Notes: generated by a model not told the origin, from the letters alone. DNA of 64,000 nt from Eustoma russellianum (GCA_036186865.1 AP025071.1:13612475-13676474); one strand, 5' to 3'. Positions 1-11,167 are shown, numbered from the stretch's first letter. Translations and numbers: made by a program.

Positions 1-277
1 CTTATTTGAACGTGCTAACTTGCTTGGAATTGATTGAAATTTTTATGACATACTATAAACATTCTAAACTTGATCTCTGCCAAGTTTGAGAGCTTGCACA
101 GGTGTATAAGTGGTTCAACCAAAGCGCTCAAAACAGTGAACTGTTTCTGGAAATTCCAGAATCTGAGGTTAAAGAGGCAAAGGGGTCTTCAAACAAGTTT
201 TTGAAGGTAATTGTAGTGTAATTTCCGCTAACCCACTATTCACCCCCCCCCTCTAGTGGTGCTATACAGGTCCAACA
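1..277 (+). repeat. 5' LTR of element A, last 277 bp (U5 end)
   Basis: Matches 8412-8689 almost base for base and ends in TATACAGGTCCAACA, followed two bases later by the primer site. The rest of the LTR lies left of the window. Confidence 0.95.
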
Positions 278-279
278 AT

Positions 280-291
280 TGGTATCAGAGC
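280..291 (+). other. Primer-binding site of element A
   Basis: TGGTATCAGAGC, complementary to the 3' end of plant initiator tRNA-Met, two bases after the LTR. The following base is A where that tRNA would call for C, so pairing is 12 continuous bases. Confidence 0.95.
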
Positions 292-463
292 AAGGTTGAG
301 CACCATATTCTTATTTGAGCTGAAAACAGTTTACACTCCAAGTTGCAAAGTTGCTGGAAATTTTCTGGTTGTCTTATATTCTTCATATTTGGTATCTACA
401 ACAAGGTGACACTTTCTTTCCTTCTTATAAGTGTTTTAAACGTTTTCTCACACACTAAGAAGC

Positions 464-2598
464 ATGTCTAAGTCACACATGAAAATAGAATTAGAAGGCA
501 TGTCCACACAAAGACCACCTCTTTTTGATGGAGAAAACTTTAGTCATTGGAAACTTAGGATGAAATTGTTCTTAATGGCTATTGATATAGACTTGTGGTC
601 TATCATTGAAGATGGACCTTATGTGCCTACTAAGCATGTTATAATTGATGGCTTATCACAAGAAGTTGAGAAATATAGAAAAGATTGGAGTGAGGAAGAT
701 AAAAAGAAAATGAGTCTTAATGCTAAAGCAATGCAATTATTGTTGAATGGTTTAAGTAGGAGTGAATCTGCCTATGTCTCTTCATGTTTAAGTGCAAAGG
801 AATGTGGAAATGTCTTGAAATGAAGCATGAAGGAACTAATCAAGTAAAGGAATCAAAGATTAACATGTTAATGACTACACTTGAAACATTTCATTTACTG
901 CCTAATGAATCAATTGTTGATATGGATTTAAGGCTTACAAACTTATACAACTCACTTGAATCCCTTGGTAAAACGTTTTTGATGAAAGAAAAAGTGCAAA
1001 AAGTTTTGAGAAGTTTACCAATTGAATGGGATGCCAAAGTTAGTGCCATTGAAGAAAGCAAAGATCTTTCTCAAATAAAACTTGATGAATTGATAGGCTC
1101 TTTAAAAGTTTATGAAAACAAGTTGAATATAAGAAAGGCTGAAACTAGTAACAAGTCTAAATCACTTGCATTTGTAACAAATGAACCCGAATCATCTAAT
1201 CAAGCCGAGTATGAAAGTGATGATGAAAGTGATGAAGAAGACATAATGTTGTTAGCTAGGCGTTTAAGGAAGTTTTTCAAGAAAAGACCAACTAAAAGAA
1301 AATCAATATCAGCCGCCCCTATCAATGTGAAATCTAACAAACAAGATGGTAAATGGTATGATAAAGAACTTAAGTGTTATGAATGTGGCAAACAAGGACA
1401 CATCTCATATGATTGTCCAAACAAGAACAAAAACCGTGACATGGATGAAAAGACAAGGACAAAAACTAGAGTAGAACCTATGCAAAGGAGGAAGAAAGCT
1501 CTCAAGGCAAGTTCAAGCACTTGGGATGACACATCTTCATCCGAATCCGAGGAGGAACCTGAAGTTGCACAAACATGTTTGGCTTCAAAGTCTACAAATG
1601 AGGTAACATTCGATTCTGACTCCGAATGTGATTTTACTCAAGATGAATTGTTGGATGAATTAGAAAAGTTGCATGATAGATATAAGAAGCTATCCAAGGA
1701 GAAGAAAAGAATAGTTGAGGAGAAGAACAAGTTGGAGACGTCTAACTTGAATCTAACTTCTCAACTAGAAGTTCTTCAACTTGAATCATCTAACACTATT
1801 AGTTCAATGCAAAATCAGATTAAGGAACTTAAGAACAAACATGAAAATGTGCAATGTGTGCAATGTGTTGATTACAACGTTTTAAAGTCTAAATTACATG
1901 AAATACAAACTGAATTTGAATCATTAAAAGCATGCAACCTAGACTTGAACAAATCTTTAGAACAATTTAAGGATGGTTCCAACATGTTAGACACTCTTAT
2001 TGCATCTCAAAAGCATGGAAATGACAAACAAGGTCTTGGATATGTTAAAGAAGCTGAATACACACCTAAGGAAACAACATTTGTATCATCTTCAACCAAC
2101 ATGAAATATAGGCCAAATGCATTTAGAAATGAACCTATTCTGCCCACACCACCTTCATCACAAAGATTGCAAAATGCATCAACATATAGGAAGGTAAATA
2201 CACCTAGAAACCATGCTTACATGTATACAAGAATGCCTAAACAAAGTAGTATGAAATCTGCTCAAGTTATGCCTTATATGCAACAACATGCTTATGTGAA
2301 GAACATGACATACTCTCGGCCTAAATCAGTTTACAACACACGGCCTAGACACACACAACATCTTGCTTATACACGGCCTAAATTCAATGCTTATACACGG
2401 CCAAGATATAACTCATATACATGGCAACATTCAAATGCATATAGAACTTACAATGCTTATTCAACTAGACATAAATGTGCAGCCCCTTTTCCATCATATT
2501 CTATGTATCAAAATCCACTATTTGTTCAACATGATTTTAACATTTCAAAACCAAGAAAGGTTGTTCAAGTTTGGGTACCTAAAGGTACACTAACATGA
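464..2598 (+). pseudogene. gag: Copia gag of element A, broken by a 1-bp frameshift
   Basis: Capsid/nucleocapsid polyprotein that would package element RNA in cytoplasmic particles. It starts at the same ATG as the intact copies (MSKSHMKIELEG). An N-terminal gag domain (FDGENFSHWKLRMKLF) is followed by an acidic stretch, one CCHC zinc knuckle (CYECGKQGHISYDC), a long coiled coil and a Tyr/Arg/Pro-rich tail. Near 801 one base is missing compared with the copies at 44685 and 61179 (AAGGAATG instead of AAGGATATG). The first frame therefore stops at 823 and the rest is open only from about 784 to 2598. This copy probably cannot make full Gag and would depend on other copies. Confidence 0.92.
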
Positions 2599-2666
2599 AC
2601 TTAACTTGTCTAACCTTGAAAGGACCCAAAATCAAAGGGTACCTAAGTTGTTATTTACATTTGTAG
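2575..2666 (+). other. Candidate 92-nt intron between gag and pol (element A)
   Basis: GT at 2575 (exon side TTTGG, on a gag codon boundary) and AG at 2665-2666 after a T-rich tract. Internal CTAAC motifs are possible branch points. The segment holds the gag stops (TGA, ACT, TAA) and ends with a TAG at 2664 that closes the pol frame. Its length is 2 modulo 3, so removal puts gag directly in frame with pol. The same boundaries occur in four other copies. This is a prediction only; no transcript evidence is available. Confidence 0.55.
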
Positions 2667-5600
2667 GTACATAACATCAAAGAAAGACAAGTGGCTGGTT
2701 ATAACAACAAAGAAGATGAAAAGAACAAAACCAATTGGATAGTTGATAGTGGTTGCTCAAGACATATGACGGGCAACAAAAATTTGTTTAGCACACTTAA
2801 AAACGTTGCAAAAGGTGGCAAAGTTACCTTTGGAGACAACAACCAAGGCCAAATAATTGGCAAAGGCAAGGTTGGTGATCCAAACAAGTTTGAGATCAAA
2901 AACGTCCTACTTGTAAGTAACTTAACCTTTGAGCTTTTAAGTGTTTCTCAACTATGTGACAACAACTTGAATGTTCTCTTCTCCTCCACTTCTTGTAAGA
3001 TAATGGATAAAAGCAATCAAGTTGTGTTAAAAGGAAAACGTGAAGGAAACATATATGTGCTTAACATGGATGATATGCTAAGTAGTAACACAAAATGTCT
3101 TGTTTCACATGAATCTGATCCCAATCTTTGGCATAGACGTTTAGGACACATTGGTATATCAACCTTAGAAAAACTACACGCTAAAAGTCTTGTTAAAGGA
3201 TTGCCTAAACTTAACTTGAATGATTTTCAACTATGTGAATCTTGTATCAAAGGCAAACATGTTAGAGAATCCCTTAAGCCTAAAACCGAGGTCACAACAT
3301 CAAGAATACTAGAACTCTTGCATATAGACTTATTTGGTCCATGTAGAACAAGAAGCTTAGGTGGAAGTTATTATGTATGTGTAATAGTTGATGATTTCTC
3401 AAGATATACTTGGACATTGTTTCTTGCTTCAAAGGATGAAAGTGCATCATCTATAGCTAATCTAATTAGACAACTTGAAAATGAACATGAATCACATGTT
3501 ATTAAGATAAGGAGTGATAGAGGTGGTGAGTTTAAAAATAGTGAATTAATCAAATTCTGTAATGAAAAGGGTATAAAACATGAATTCTCCCCACCAAGAA
3601 CTCCTCAACTTAATGGTGTAGTTGAAAGAAAGAATAGGACTATTCAAGAAGTAGCAAGAACAATGATGGTAGAAAACAAAGTACCTAAATTCTTATGGGC
3701 TGAAGCAGTAAACACTTCAAGTTATATGATCAACAGACTATCAATAAGAAAGAAATTGAACAAAACACCATATGAAATCTTAAATGGACGACTCCCAAAG
3801 GTAAACTATCTAAAAGTCTTTGGTTGTAAATGCTTTGTATTGAACACAAAAGATAACTTAGATAAGTTTGATCCTAAGTCTGATGAACATATATTTGTGG
3901 GATATTCAATGAACTCTAAAGCATATAGATGTTATAATGCACAAACAAGAAAGATAGTTGAATCTATACATGTGAAGTTCAATGAAAATGCATATCTCCA
4001 AACAAGTAATCAACATGAAATCTATGTACCAAATGATCAAATACTTCATGATGAAGATGAACTTATCCTACCACCTACAAATGATCAAATTGAAACACCA
4101 AATCAAACTCTTGAAATGCATGAAGTTCAAACTCCCCCTACACAAGAACATAATGAAGAAAATGTGCCTAACCAACCTATTGAACATCATGAACCTATTG
4201 AAGATGCACAACCAAGTAATTGGTGGCAAATAAGAGATAAACAAAAGCATCCTCAAGAACTTATCATAGGAGATGTAAATCAAGGGGTTAGAACACGTAG
4301 GCAAATAGATCCTAATGAATATGATCAATGGCATGCACTTATATCCCAAATTGAACCTAAGAATGTGAATGATGCCTTAAACGATGCATATTGGATAGAT
4401 GCAATGCATGAAGAGTTAAACCAATTTGAAAGAAACAATGTGTGGGATTTAGTACCTAAACCCGAGGATAAATCAATCATTGGAACTAAATGGGTGTTTA
4501 GGAACAAAATGAATGAACAAGGGGTTGTAGTAAGAAATAAAGCAAGACTTGTAGCTCAAGGATATAATCAAGAAGAGGGTATTGATTACGATGAAACATT
4601 TGCCCCCGTAGCAAGATTAGAATCCATACGCCTCTTATTAGCTTTTGCATGTTATAATAACATCAAACTATTCCAAATGGATGTTAAGAGTGCATTTTTA
4701 AATGGCTATATCCAAGAAGAAGTTTTTGTTAAACAACCACCAGGCTTTGAAGATCCAAAGAACCCTAATCATGTATATAAACTTAAGAAAGCCTTATATG
4801 GTTTGAAACAAGCCCCCCGTGCATGGTATGAAAGATTTGCCAACTTTTTACTAAGTAACAACTTTCAAAGAGGAACCATAGATAGTACCTTATTCTTGAA
4901 AAAGAAAGACAAAGATTTGCTTGTAATACAAATATATGTAGATGACATAATCTTTGGTTCAACTAATCCTAACTTAGTAAAAGACTTTGAAGATTGTATG
5001 AAGTCTGAGTTTGAAATGTCTATGGTTGGTGAATTAAACTATTTCTTAGGCTTGCAAATAAAACAAACATCAAGTGGTATACATATCAATCAAGCCAAAT
5101 ACATAAGAGATATGATAAAGAAATTCAACTTTGAAAACTTGAAACCATCTCCAACACCAATGTGTACTTCAACAAAATTAGACAAAGATGAAAATGGTGT
5201 TGCATTTGATGAAAAACTATATAGGTCTATGATTGGTTCATTGCTATATCTAACTGCTAGTAGACCTGATATTATGTTTGCAGTATGTATGTGTGCAAGA
5301 TTTCAAAGTATGCCTAAGTTGTCACACTTTAAAGCTATAAAAAGAATATTTAGATATCTTCAACATACACCAACATTAGGCTTATGGTATGATAGACAAT
5401 CTAGTCTAAGTCTACATGCATATTCAGATGCAGATTGTGGTGGATGTAGAGTAGATAGAAAGAGCACTAGTGGAACATGTCAATTCCTAGGAAACTCACT
5501 AATATCTTGGTTTTCAAAGAAACAATCTAGTGTTGCACTTTCTACTACTGAAGCAGAATATATGGCTTTAAGTCTATGTTGTACTCAACTATTATGGATT

Positions 5601-5879
5601 AAACAACAACTTTCAGACTTTGAAATACAAGTAAATAATATCCCCATCTATTGTGATAGTACAAGTGCTATAAATTTGTCTAAAAACCCTGTACTACACT
5701 CTAAGGCAAAGCATATAGAAGTACGTTATCATTTTCTCCGTGATCATGTTAATCTTGGACATATACACATTGAACATGTTAGAACTGATCAACAAGTAGC
5801 TGACATATTCACTAAACCCCTTAATCAAGCTATCTTTGAGCATTTACGTGCAAGACTTGGATTAATTGCTCACACCTGA
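2667..5879 (+). CDS. pol: Copia pol of element A: protease, integrase, RT, RNase H
   Basis: Open from directly after the TAG at 2664 to the stop at 5879, with no internal stop. Domains in order: aspartic protease (VDSGCSRHMTG), GAG-pre-integrase HHCC finger (LWHRRLGHIG...CESCIKGKH), integrase core with D, D and E (VVERKNR), copia RT (KARLVAQGYNQ, QMDVKSAFLNG, IYVDDIIFGS) and RNase H (DADCGG, STTEAEYMAL). It makes and inserts the cDNA. No ATG starts it next to gag; the first ATG is at MTGNKN, beyond the protease active site. A fused gag-pol product is therefore expected. The final residues (EHLRARLGLIAHT) differ slightly from the ETLRARLGLIAYN ending of the B and C copies. Confidence 0.95.
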   Translation, partial: VHNIKERQVAGYNNKEDEKNKTNWIVDSGCSRHMTGNKNLFSTLKNVAKGGKVTFGDNNQGQIIGKGKVGDPNKFEIKNVLLVSNLTFELLSVSQLCDNNLNVLFSSTSCKIMDKSNQVVLKGKREGNIYVLNMDDMLSSNTKCLVSHESDPNLWHRRLGHIGISTLEKLHAKSLVKGLPKLNLNDFQLCESCIKGKHVRESLKPKTEVTTSRILELLHIDLFGPCRTRSLGGSYYVCVIVDDFSRYTWTLFLASKDESASSIANLIRQLENEHESHVIKIRSDRGGEFKNSELIKFCNEKGIKHEFSPPRTPQLNGVVERKNRTIQEVARTMMVENKVPKFLWAEAVNTSSYMINRLSIRKKLNKTPYEILNGRLPKVNYLKVFGCKCFVLNTKDNLDKFDPKSDEHIFVGYSMNSKAYRCYNAQTRKIVESIHVKFNENAYLQTSNQHEIYVPNDQILHDEDELILPPTNDQIETPNQTLEMHEVQTPPTQEHNEENVPNQPIEHHEPIEDAQPSNWWQIRDKQKHPQELIIGDVNQGVRTRRQIDPNEYDQWHALISQIEPKNVNDALNDAYWIDAMHEELNQFERNNVWDLVPKPEDKSIIGTKWVFRNKMNEQGVVVRNKARLVAQGYNQEEGIDYDETFAPVARLESIRLLLAFACYNNIKLFQMDVKSAFLNGYIQEEVFVKQPPGFEDPKNPNHVYKLKKALYGLKQAPRAWYERFANFLLSNNFQRGTIDSTLFLKKKDKDLLVIQIYVDDIIFGSTNPNLVKDFEDCMKSEFEMSMVGELNYFLGLQIKQTSSGIHINQAKYIRDMIKKFNFENLKPSPTPMCTSTKLDKDENGVAFDEKLYRSMIGSLLYLTASRPDIMFAVCMCARFQSMPKLSHFKAIKRIFRYLQHTPTLGLWYDRQSSLSLHAYSDADCGGCRVDRKSTSGTCQFLGNSLISWFSKKQSSVALSTTEAEYMALSLCCTQLLWIKQQLSDFEIQVNNIPIYCDSTSAINLSKNPVLHSKAKHIEVRYHFLRDHVNLGHIHIEHVRTDQQVADIFTKPLNQAIFEHLRARLGLIAHT

Positions 5880-5929
5880 CTACTACACCGTGCACATAGT
5901 TCAGTCTTTTGCATAATTTACAAAATTAA

Positions 5930-6078
5930 GGGGGAGAGATATGTATATCATGTTAAGGGGGAGATAACACATTAAGGGGGAGCAGCTTAACTTGATTTAA
6001 AGAGAAGCTCATACTTGATTTAGATGCTTAATATACACATATGTGGGGTAATTTTGCAAATCATCAAAAGGGGGAGAT
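5930..6078 (+). other. Polypurine tract and upstream PPT-like repeats (element A)
   Basis: The tract next to the LTR is AAAAGGGGGAGAT (6066-6078), the plus-strand primer. Three further TTAAGGGGGAG-type motifs lie at about 5930, 5955 and 5975. Some are followed by ATATCATGTT-like sequence resembling the LTR start, as if the PPT/LTR boundary had been copied upstream. Confidence 0.85.
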
Positions 6079-8689
6079 TGTTGTGATATATCATGTTTGA
6101 ATGATTGCAAAATGCATATGTGAGCATGTAGATTGTTGTGATATATTGCAAAATGCATATGTGAGCATGTATGTGTGTATAACGTTTAAAGTATATGTGT
6201 GCATGAGATTGAATTTATGAGCTAGAATTTATGAGCTAAATGTGAAATTGATTGAATGAATCAAGATTGAACAAGTTTGATTAAGATCATGAGATTGAAC
6301 TTGGCCAATTCAATCACATGTCTAAATCAAGACATGTTCAAACTGATCTTAGATGATATATATGCCAATACATGTTAATTATATGATCTAACCAAGCCTT
6401 GAAGTCACATGACTTACAATATAAGGCAAATTGCTCGGTTTAGTATCCTATTGCAGGTTTTGGTTCATATCTTGGGCAAATGAACTCCAAATTGAGTGAT
6501 TCAAAAGCCCACATGATCCTTATTCAATTTAGAATCTAATTGGCTGAGGAAAAGCATGCTTGACACGGATAAAAACTGACTTGACACGGTGGTGAAGCTT
6601 ATTGATCTTTATAAGGGTTATTTTGGTAATTTCACCATTTGGACTTCTCATTCTTATTTGGTCTTCTTCCAACGGATTTATATGGTCATATGACACATTT
6701 ATAAGTCATGTCACATCATGGCAAAAATGAATCTGGAGCAGCACCATGTCTAGGTTCATCCTAGGACAAAATTCCTATTTTTGTGCTAAGGGGTATTCTG
6801 GTCTCTTCACTTGCCAATGGATCTTCTAACGTGTTATATATTGTTTATATGATGTTTATATGTGTTTATGTCACATATGGTACGTGCCCTATATTTATGG
6901 AAATGGGCAGCATGGTATCTCAAATGGAATTCTTGTGTTATGGTTATCACATCTATGGTTTTCTTGGAATTCTTGGCATTCTTCATATGGTATTCTATGC
7001 TACATGTTGAAGACATAAATGGCTATATATTATATGTGTGCACACGGTTATTGGCACAAATCATGTTCAAACCTTCAGCTTTTGAACAAGTCAAGGCAAG
7101 TTGAACCAAATCCTATTTTGGTGCTGATTTCAAATGACTATTCTTGAATATATTTTGGAGCTGTTTTCAACGGCTATTTTGGCTCAAAAATGGAGCAAAA
7201 TTTCGTATGCTATATGGTCAAGATTCAGGTTATAATGTGTGACAAAAACAAGTCCTACAATGTAGCAAATTTGAAGCAAAATGCAACGGCTATATGTTCA
7301 AAGATTGAAGACCAATTCAAACTCAAAGGCTTAGCTGATTTCTCTCTATCTTTGAACTATTCTCCAATGCCTGATTCTAGGGTATTCCAACGTCTATAAT
7401 GGGATAAAATGAAGGATAAAAGTTCAGTTTGAAGACTGATTCAAAGCAACAAAAGATAAGCTTCATTTGGATAGCTAGAAAAGTGCTGATTTTTCTCCAT
7501 TCTCAACCAGCTCCAACGTCTACTTTGAGGAGCCTTTAGGCTGTCTTCTTGGCTATAAATAGCTCCAAAGGTGAAGAGTAAATGTGCACCAACGAAAAAC
7601 AAAAGAAAAGCAAGCAAGACATTCAGCTCTTTGTCTCCATTCTTCTCTTCTATTCTTCTATATTGAAGAACACATTTGCAGCAAGCTTTATGATTGTATA
7701 GTTCTTCATTTCTTGTCATTTCAACACCTTTTAAACGACATATTGTAAGGGAGAAGCTGGTGTATAAAGCTTACTCCTTAGAGGTGAGCAAAAGGTGCAA
7801 AGGTGCAAAGGTGAAACAAACTAGTTGCTGTTTGTTTTGGTGAAGTCTCTTGAAGAAGTTGGTGAAAAGCTTCTTCCTTTGGCTTTGTAAGGTGACTTTG
7901 GTGTTTGGTGTTTAGTGAAATCCAAGAGAAGGTGTCTCTTGGGACTGGAGTAGGTCACATTGACCGAACCAGGATAATTCCTTGTGTTCTTTACTTATTT
8001 CCTGCACTTACTGTTTTCTGCCTGAGAATTACACTAACTTGGCACGCATAATTGAACAAGCAAACAGTCTTAGAATTGCATGAATTTTGGATATATTATA
8101 CTTCAATGTGTTAGCTTTCATTAGCCGCAAGAATCACTAAATTCTAAGGAGTTTAGCATATTCAAATCGTCTTCACAAAATTGTTGCTACATTCTGTGAA
8201 CAATTCTGACCAGTGTGCAAAACTTGTTCAATTTGAATAGGTTATCCTGCGAATCTTGAAGTGAGCCTTATATCAAATTAAACTAGACATCATAAGGTTT
8301 AATTTGACATAAGATTCATCAAAATAGCACGGGTAGATTTTGAGATATCATCGTTTGAAGTTAAGCTAACATTCTGCCTGAAACTGCCAGAATTGCACAC
8401 TTTACTTTTCTTGCTTATTTGAACGTGCTAACTTGCTTGGAATTGATTGAAATTTTTATGACATACTATAAACATTCTAAACTTGATCTCTGCCAAGTTT
8501 GAGAGCTTGCACAGGTGTATAAGTGGTTCAACCAAAGCGCTCAAAACAGTGAACTGTTTCTGGAAATTCCAGAATCTGAGGTTAAAGAGGCAAAGGGGTC
8601 TTCAAACAAGTTTTTGAAGGTAATTGTAGTGTAATTTCCGCTAACCCACTATTCACCCCCCCCTCTAGTGGTGCTATACAGGTCCAACA
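6079..8689 (+). repeat. 3' LTR of element A (2611 bp)
   Basis: Begins TGTTGTGATATAT directly after the polypurine tract and ends GGTCCAACA (TGTTG...CAACA inverted ends). The TATA box TATAAAT at 7554-7560 implies a U3 of about 1.5 kb and R/U5 of about 1.1 kb. Short ORFs inside it are not supported as genes. Confidence 0.95.
7554..7560 (+). promoter_or_regulatory. TATA box of copia LTR A
   Basis: GGCTATAAATAGC is conserved at the matching place in all copia LTRs here (40020-40026, 43353, 52077, 59856 and both C LTRs). It is the likely core promoter for the genomic RNA. Confidence 0.75.
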
Positions 8690-9700
8690 AAAAACAGCTC
8701 TTAGATGGATCAGATGTTCACTTAGGGTTTTGGAGTAGATAAGAATGTCATCAAAGTAAACTACTACAAATTTCCCTATGAATTTCCTTAAGACCTCATT
8801 CATTAACCTCATGAAAGTACTAGGGGCGTTGGTTAAACCAAAGGGCATAACTAACCATTCGTACAATCCAAATTTAGTCTTAAAGGCAGTTTTCCATTCA
8901 TCACCTTCCCTAATTCTCACTTGGAAATAACCTTGTTTAAGATCTACTTTGCTAAAGCATCTAGACCCATGCAACATATCCAACATGTCATCCAACCTAG
9001 GAATAGGGTATCTATACTTCACAGTGATCTTATTGATGGCTCTACAATCAGTACACATTCTCCAAGTTCCATCTTTCTTAGGGACAATGATAACAGGAAC
9101 AGCACAAGGACTCATACTCTCTTTACCTTGGGTCAATAATTCCTCAACTTGTTTTTGGATTTCCTTAGTTTCCTCTAGATTGGCTCTATAGGCAGGTCTG
9201 TTTGGTAGAACAGCTCCTGGAACGAAATCTATTTGATGCTCAATGCCTCTTAGAGGTGGTAAACCTGGGGGATCTCCTTCAGGAAACAAGCTAGAAAATT
9301 CTTGAAGTAAAGATGCAACTTCACTTGGTAAAGTAGATGATATTTCAGATGAAGAGAACAGAGTTTCTTTGTAAAGCAAGATATAAACAGTTTTCTTTGA
9401 ACTGATAGCATGGAATACCTCGCTTTGAGATGCAAAGAATGCGCTTTTCTTTAGAGATGGTTCAGCAGAAACTTTGATTTCTTTCAGTTCAATTTTAAGA
9501 TGAGAAGTTTTCAGTTGGTTTTCTTTGATGAAAATCCTTTCCAATTCCTTTTCTTTTGGATCATTATGGTTTTTTAACATTCGTTCTTGATCCTCAAAGA
9601 CTTTGTGCGGGGGCAAGGCATTTAATTTGAACAGTTTGTTAGTATGCCTAAAGGAATATCTATTCAGATAACCATCATATGTAACCTTGTTGTCGAATTG
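8690..9700 (-). pseudogene. pol: Gypsy E pol fragment: end of protease to RT
   Basis: Same frame as the gag-protease segment to the right, separated from it only by a TAG at 9701-9703 that replaces a conserved Trp codon (RPWQFD in gypsy D). RT motifs include VPKKDGTWRMCTDCRAIN, RYPIPRLDDMLDML, KVDLKQGYFQVRI, LVMPFGLTNAPSTFM and the catalytic VVYFDDILIYS. The protein runs into the copia A LTR after HLRAVF. RT palm residues look intact. The remaining pol would lie left of the window, beyond element A. Confidence 0.9.
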
Positions 9701-11167
9701 CTACGGTCTACCTAATAAGATATGACTTGATTGCATAGGGGCTACATCACATAACACCTCAGCAGAATACCCACCAATTGATAAAGGAACTAGGACTTGC
9801 TTTGTTACTTTAACTTCACCACACTCATTAAGCCACGTAAGTCTATAAGGACGGGGGTGATTATTTAAAGGTAACTCAAGTTTCCTAACAAGTTCAAAAC
9901 TTGCAACATTGGTACATGAACCGGAGTCAATGATTAAAGTGCAGACTTTCTTTTTAACCATACAGTGAATGTGGAATATGTTCTCTCTTTGCATTTCAGG
10001 TTCTTCAGTTTTAATTTGGGCACTTAGAGCTCGACGGACAACTAAGAACTCTTTTGTTTCACACTCATCAATCTCTCCACTAAGCTCTTCTTCTTCCTCA
10101 CATGTTTGTTCAATTTCATTGTTTTCTTCACTCTCTTCCAATTCTTCTTCAGAATAATACTCATTAGACTCTTCAATAAACAAGATGCGTTTAGGGTTGG
10201 GACATTGATTAGCAAAATGACCTTTTCCTAAGCATTTAAAACATTGAATATCACGAGTCTTAAAATTAGGCGTACCTTCCACCTTGGCTTTGCCTTTATC
10301 AGTGATTGGAAGCTTTGGACGATTTTGGATGTTCTGGGTTGATTTTCCTTGGAATCCACGGCCTTGACCTTGTTGTGGACGGAAAGGCGTCCTGGGCTGT
10401 GTTCTAGGAAAACTCAAAGGATTAGTCCGAAAAGAAGGGTTAGAAGTTTTTACCTTCAATTGTCTTTCCACTTTCTCAGCAATGTGAACCATAGAAGCCA
10501 GATCAGAGTAAGGTGTAAGTTCCACCTTAAATGCAATCTTTTTCTTCAAACCAGCCAGAAATCTAGCCATTGTGGCTTCCTCAGCTTCTTCTATGTTAGC
10601 CCTGGTAAGCAGATGTTCTAATTCTTTATAAAATTCATCAACAGATCTATTACCTTGAGAAAGTTGTTGCAATTTCTGGAAAATGCTTCTTTCATAGGAA
10701 GGAGATATGAATCTCTTCCTCATCTCTTGTTTCAGCTCGGACCAAGTAACAACAGGGGGCTGTCTTGTTCTTCTCATGGTGTTCTTCAATTGTTCCCACC
10801 AGAGTAAAGCATAATCTACAAATTCAAAAGTTGCATACCGCACTTTGGCCAATTCAGAATAGTTAGTGCAAGAATACATATGATCTACTTTTGTTTCCCA
10901 TTGCAGATATGTTTCAGGATCACTTTTCCCTTGGAAGGAGGGTATTGTCAGTTTAGTAGTAATGAACTCTTCTTCAAGATGTTCATCTCTTTCAGGCTGA
11001 CGTTCATCATACCGTTCTTCCGGATAGGGTTCTTCATTGTACTCAGGGAGATAATCAAATCTCTCCTCAAAAGAAATGTTCCTACGACCACCATTACTAC
11101 ATCGACTTCGACCTCTACCTCTAACTGATGTGACTTTTCTACGTTCAACATGAGACTCATTACCATA
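9701..11167 (-). pseudogene. gag: Gypsy E gag and protease, ending at a nonsense codon
   Basis: Open from 11167 (edge of insertion J) to the TAG at 9701. It begins with an Arg/Gly-rich stretch, then the gag capsid-like domain (YLQWETKVD, YALLWWEQLKN, RFLAGLKKKIAF). One CCHC knuckle (CFKCLGKGHFANQC) and an acidic linker follow, then the protease with active site IIDSGSCTN. The upstream start is at 12606, beyond J. The only in-frame defect seen is the terminal Trp-to-stop change, so this is a fairly young copy next to gypsy D or K. Confidence 0.9.
11163..11167. other. Target-site duplication CCATA (left) of insertion J
   Basis: CCATA here and at 12374-12378 flank a unit that begins TGAT and ends ATCA. 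Gypsy E gag reads continuously across once the unit and one copy are ignored. Confidence 0.85.

Larger units (their letters stand above)
1..8689 (+). mobile_element. Copia element A (SIRE/Maximus-like), 5' end cut by window
   Basis: LTR retrotransposon reading left to right: end of the 5' LTR (1-277), primer site, gag, pol, polypurine tract and full 3' LTR (6079-8689). Order protease-integrase-RT-RNase H makes it Ty1/copia. The long LTRs, long gag with a coiled coil, and absence of any ORF between pol and the polypurine tract suit the SIRE/Maximus group without an env-like gene; that assignment is by resemblance. The 277 bases of 5' LTR match the 3' LTR apart from a C-homopolymer length, so insertion was recent. 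It sits inside the RT of gypsy E. The left target duplication lies outside the window; the right flank begins AAAAA. One frameshift breaks gag. Confidence 0.95.

Noticed and set aside
2560..2670. Ordinary -1 ribosomal frameshift between gag and pol
   Set aside because: The pol frame has TAG at 2664-2666 just before pol, so a shift anywhere in gag would still terminate. No clear slippery heptamer seen.
5880..6065. Possible env-like third ORF, as in soybean SIRE1
   Set aside because: Under 200 bp between pol stop and polypurine tract in A, and similarly short in B and C; no ORF there.
7441..7719. Antisense ORF in the copia LTR (MTRNEELYNHKA...), repeated in every LTR copy
   Set aside because: It lies across the TATA/R region and recurs only because the LTRs are recent copies; no domain, variable length and end in each copy. 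Not a supported gene.
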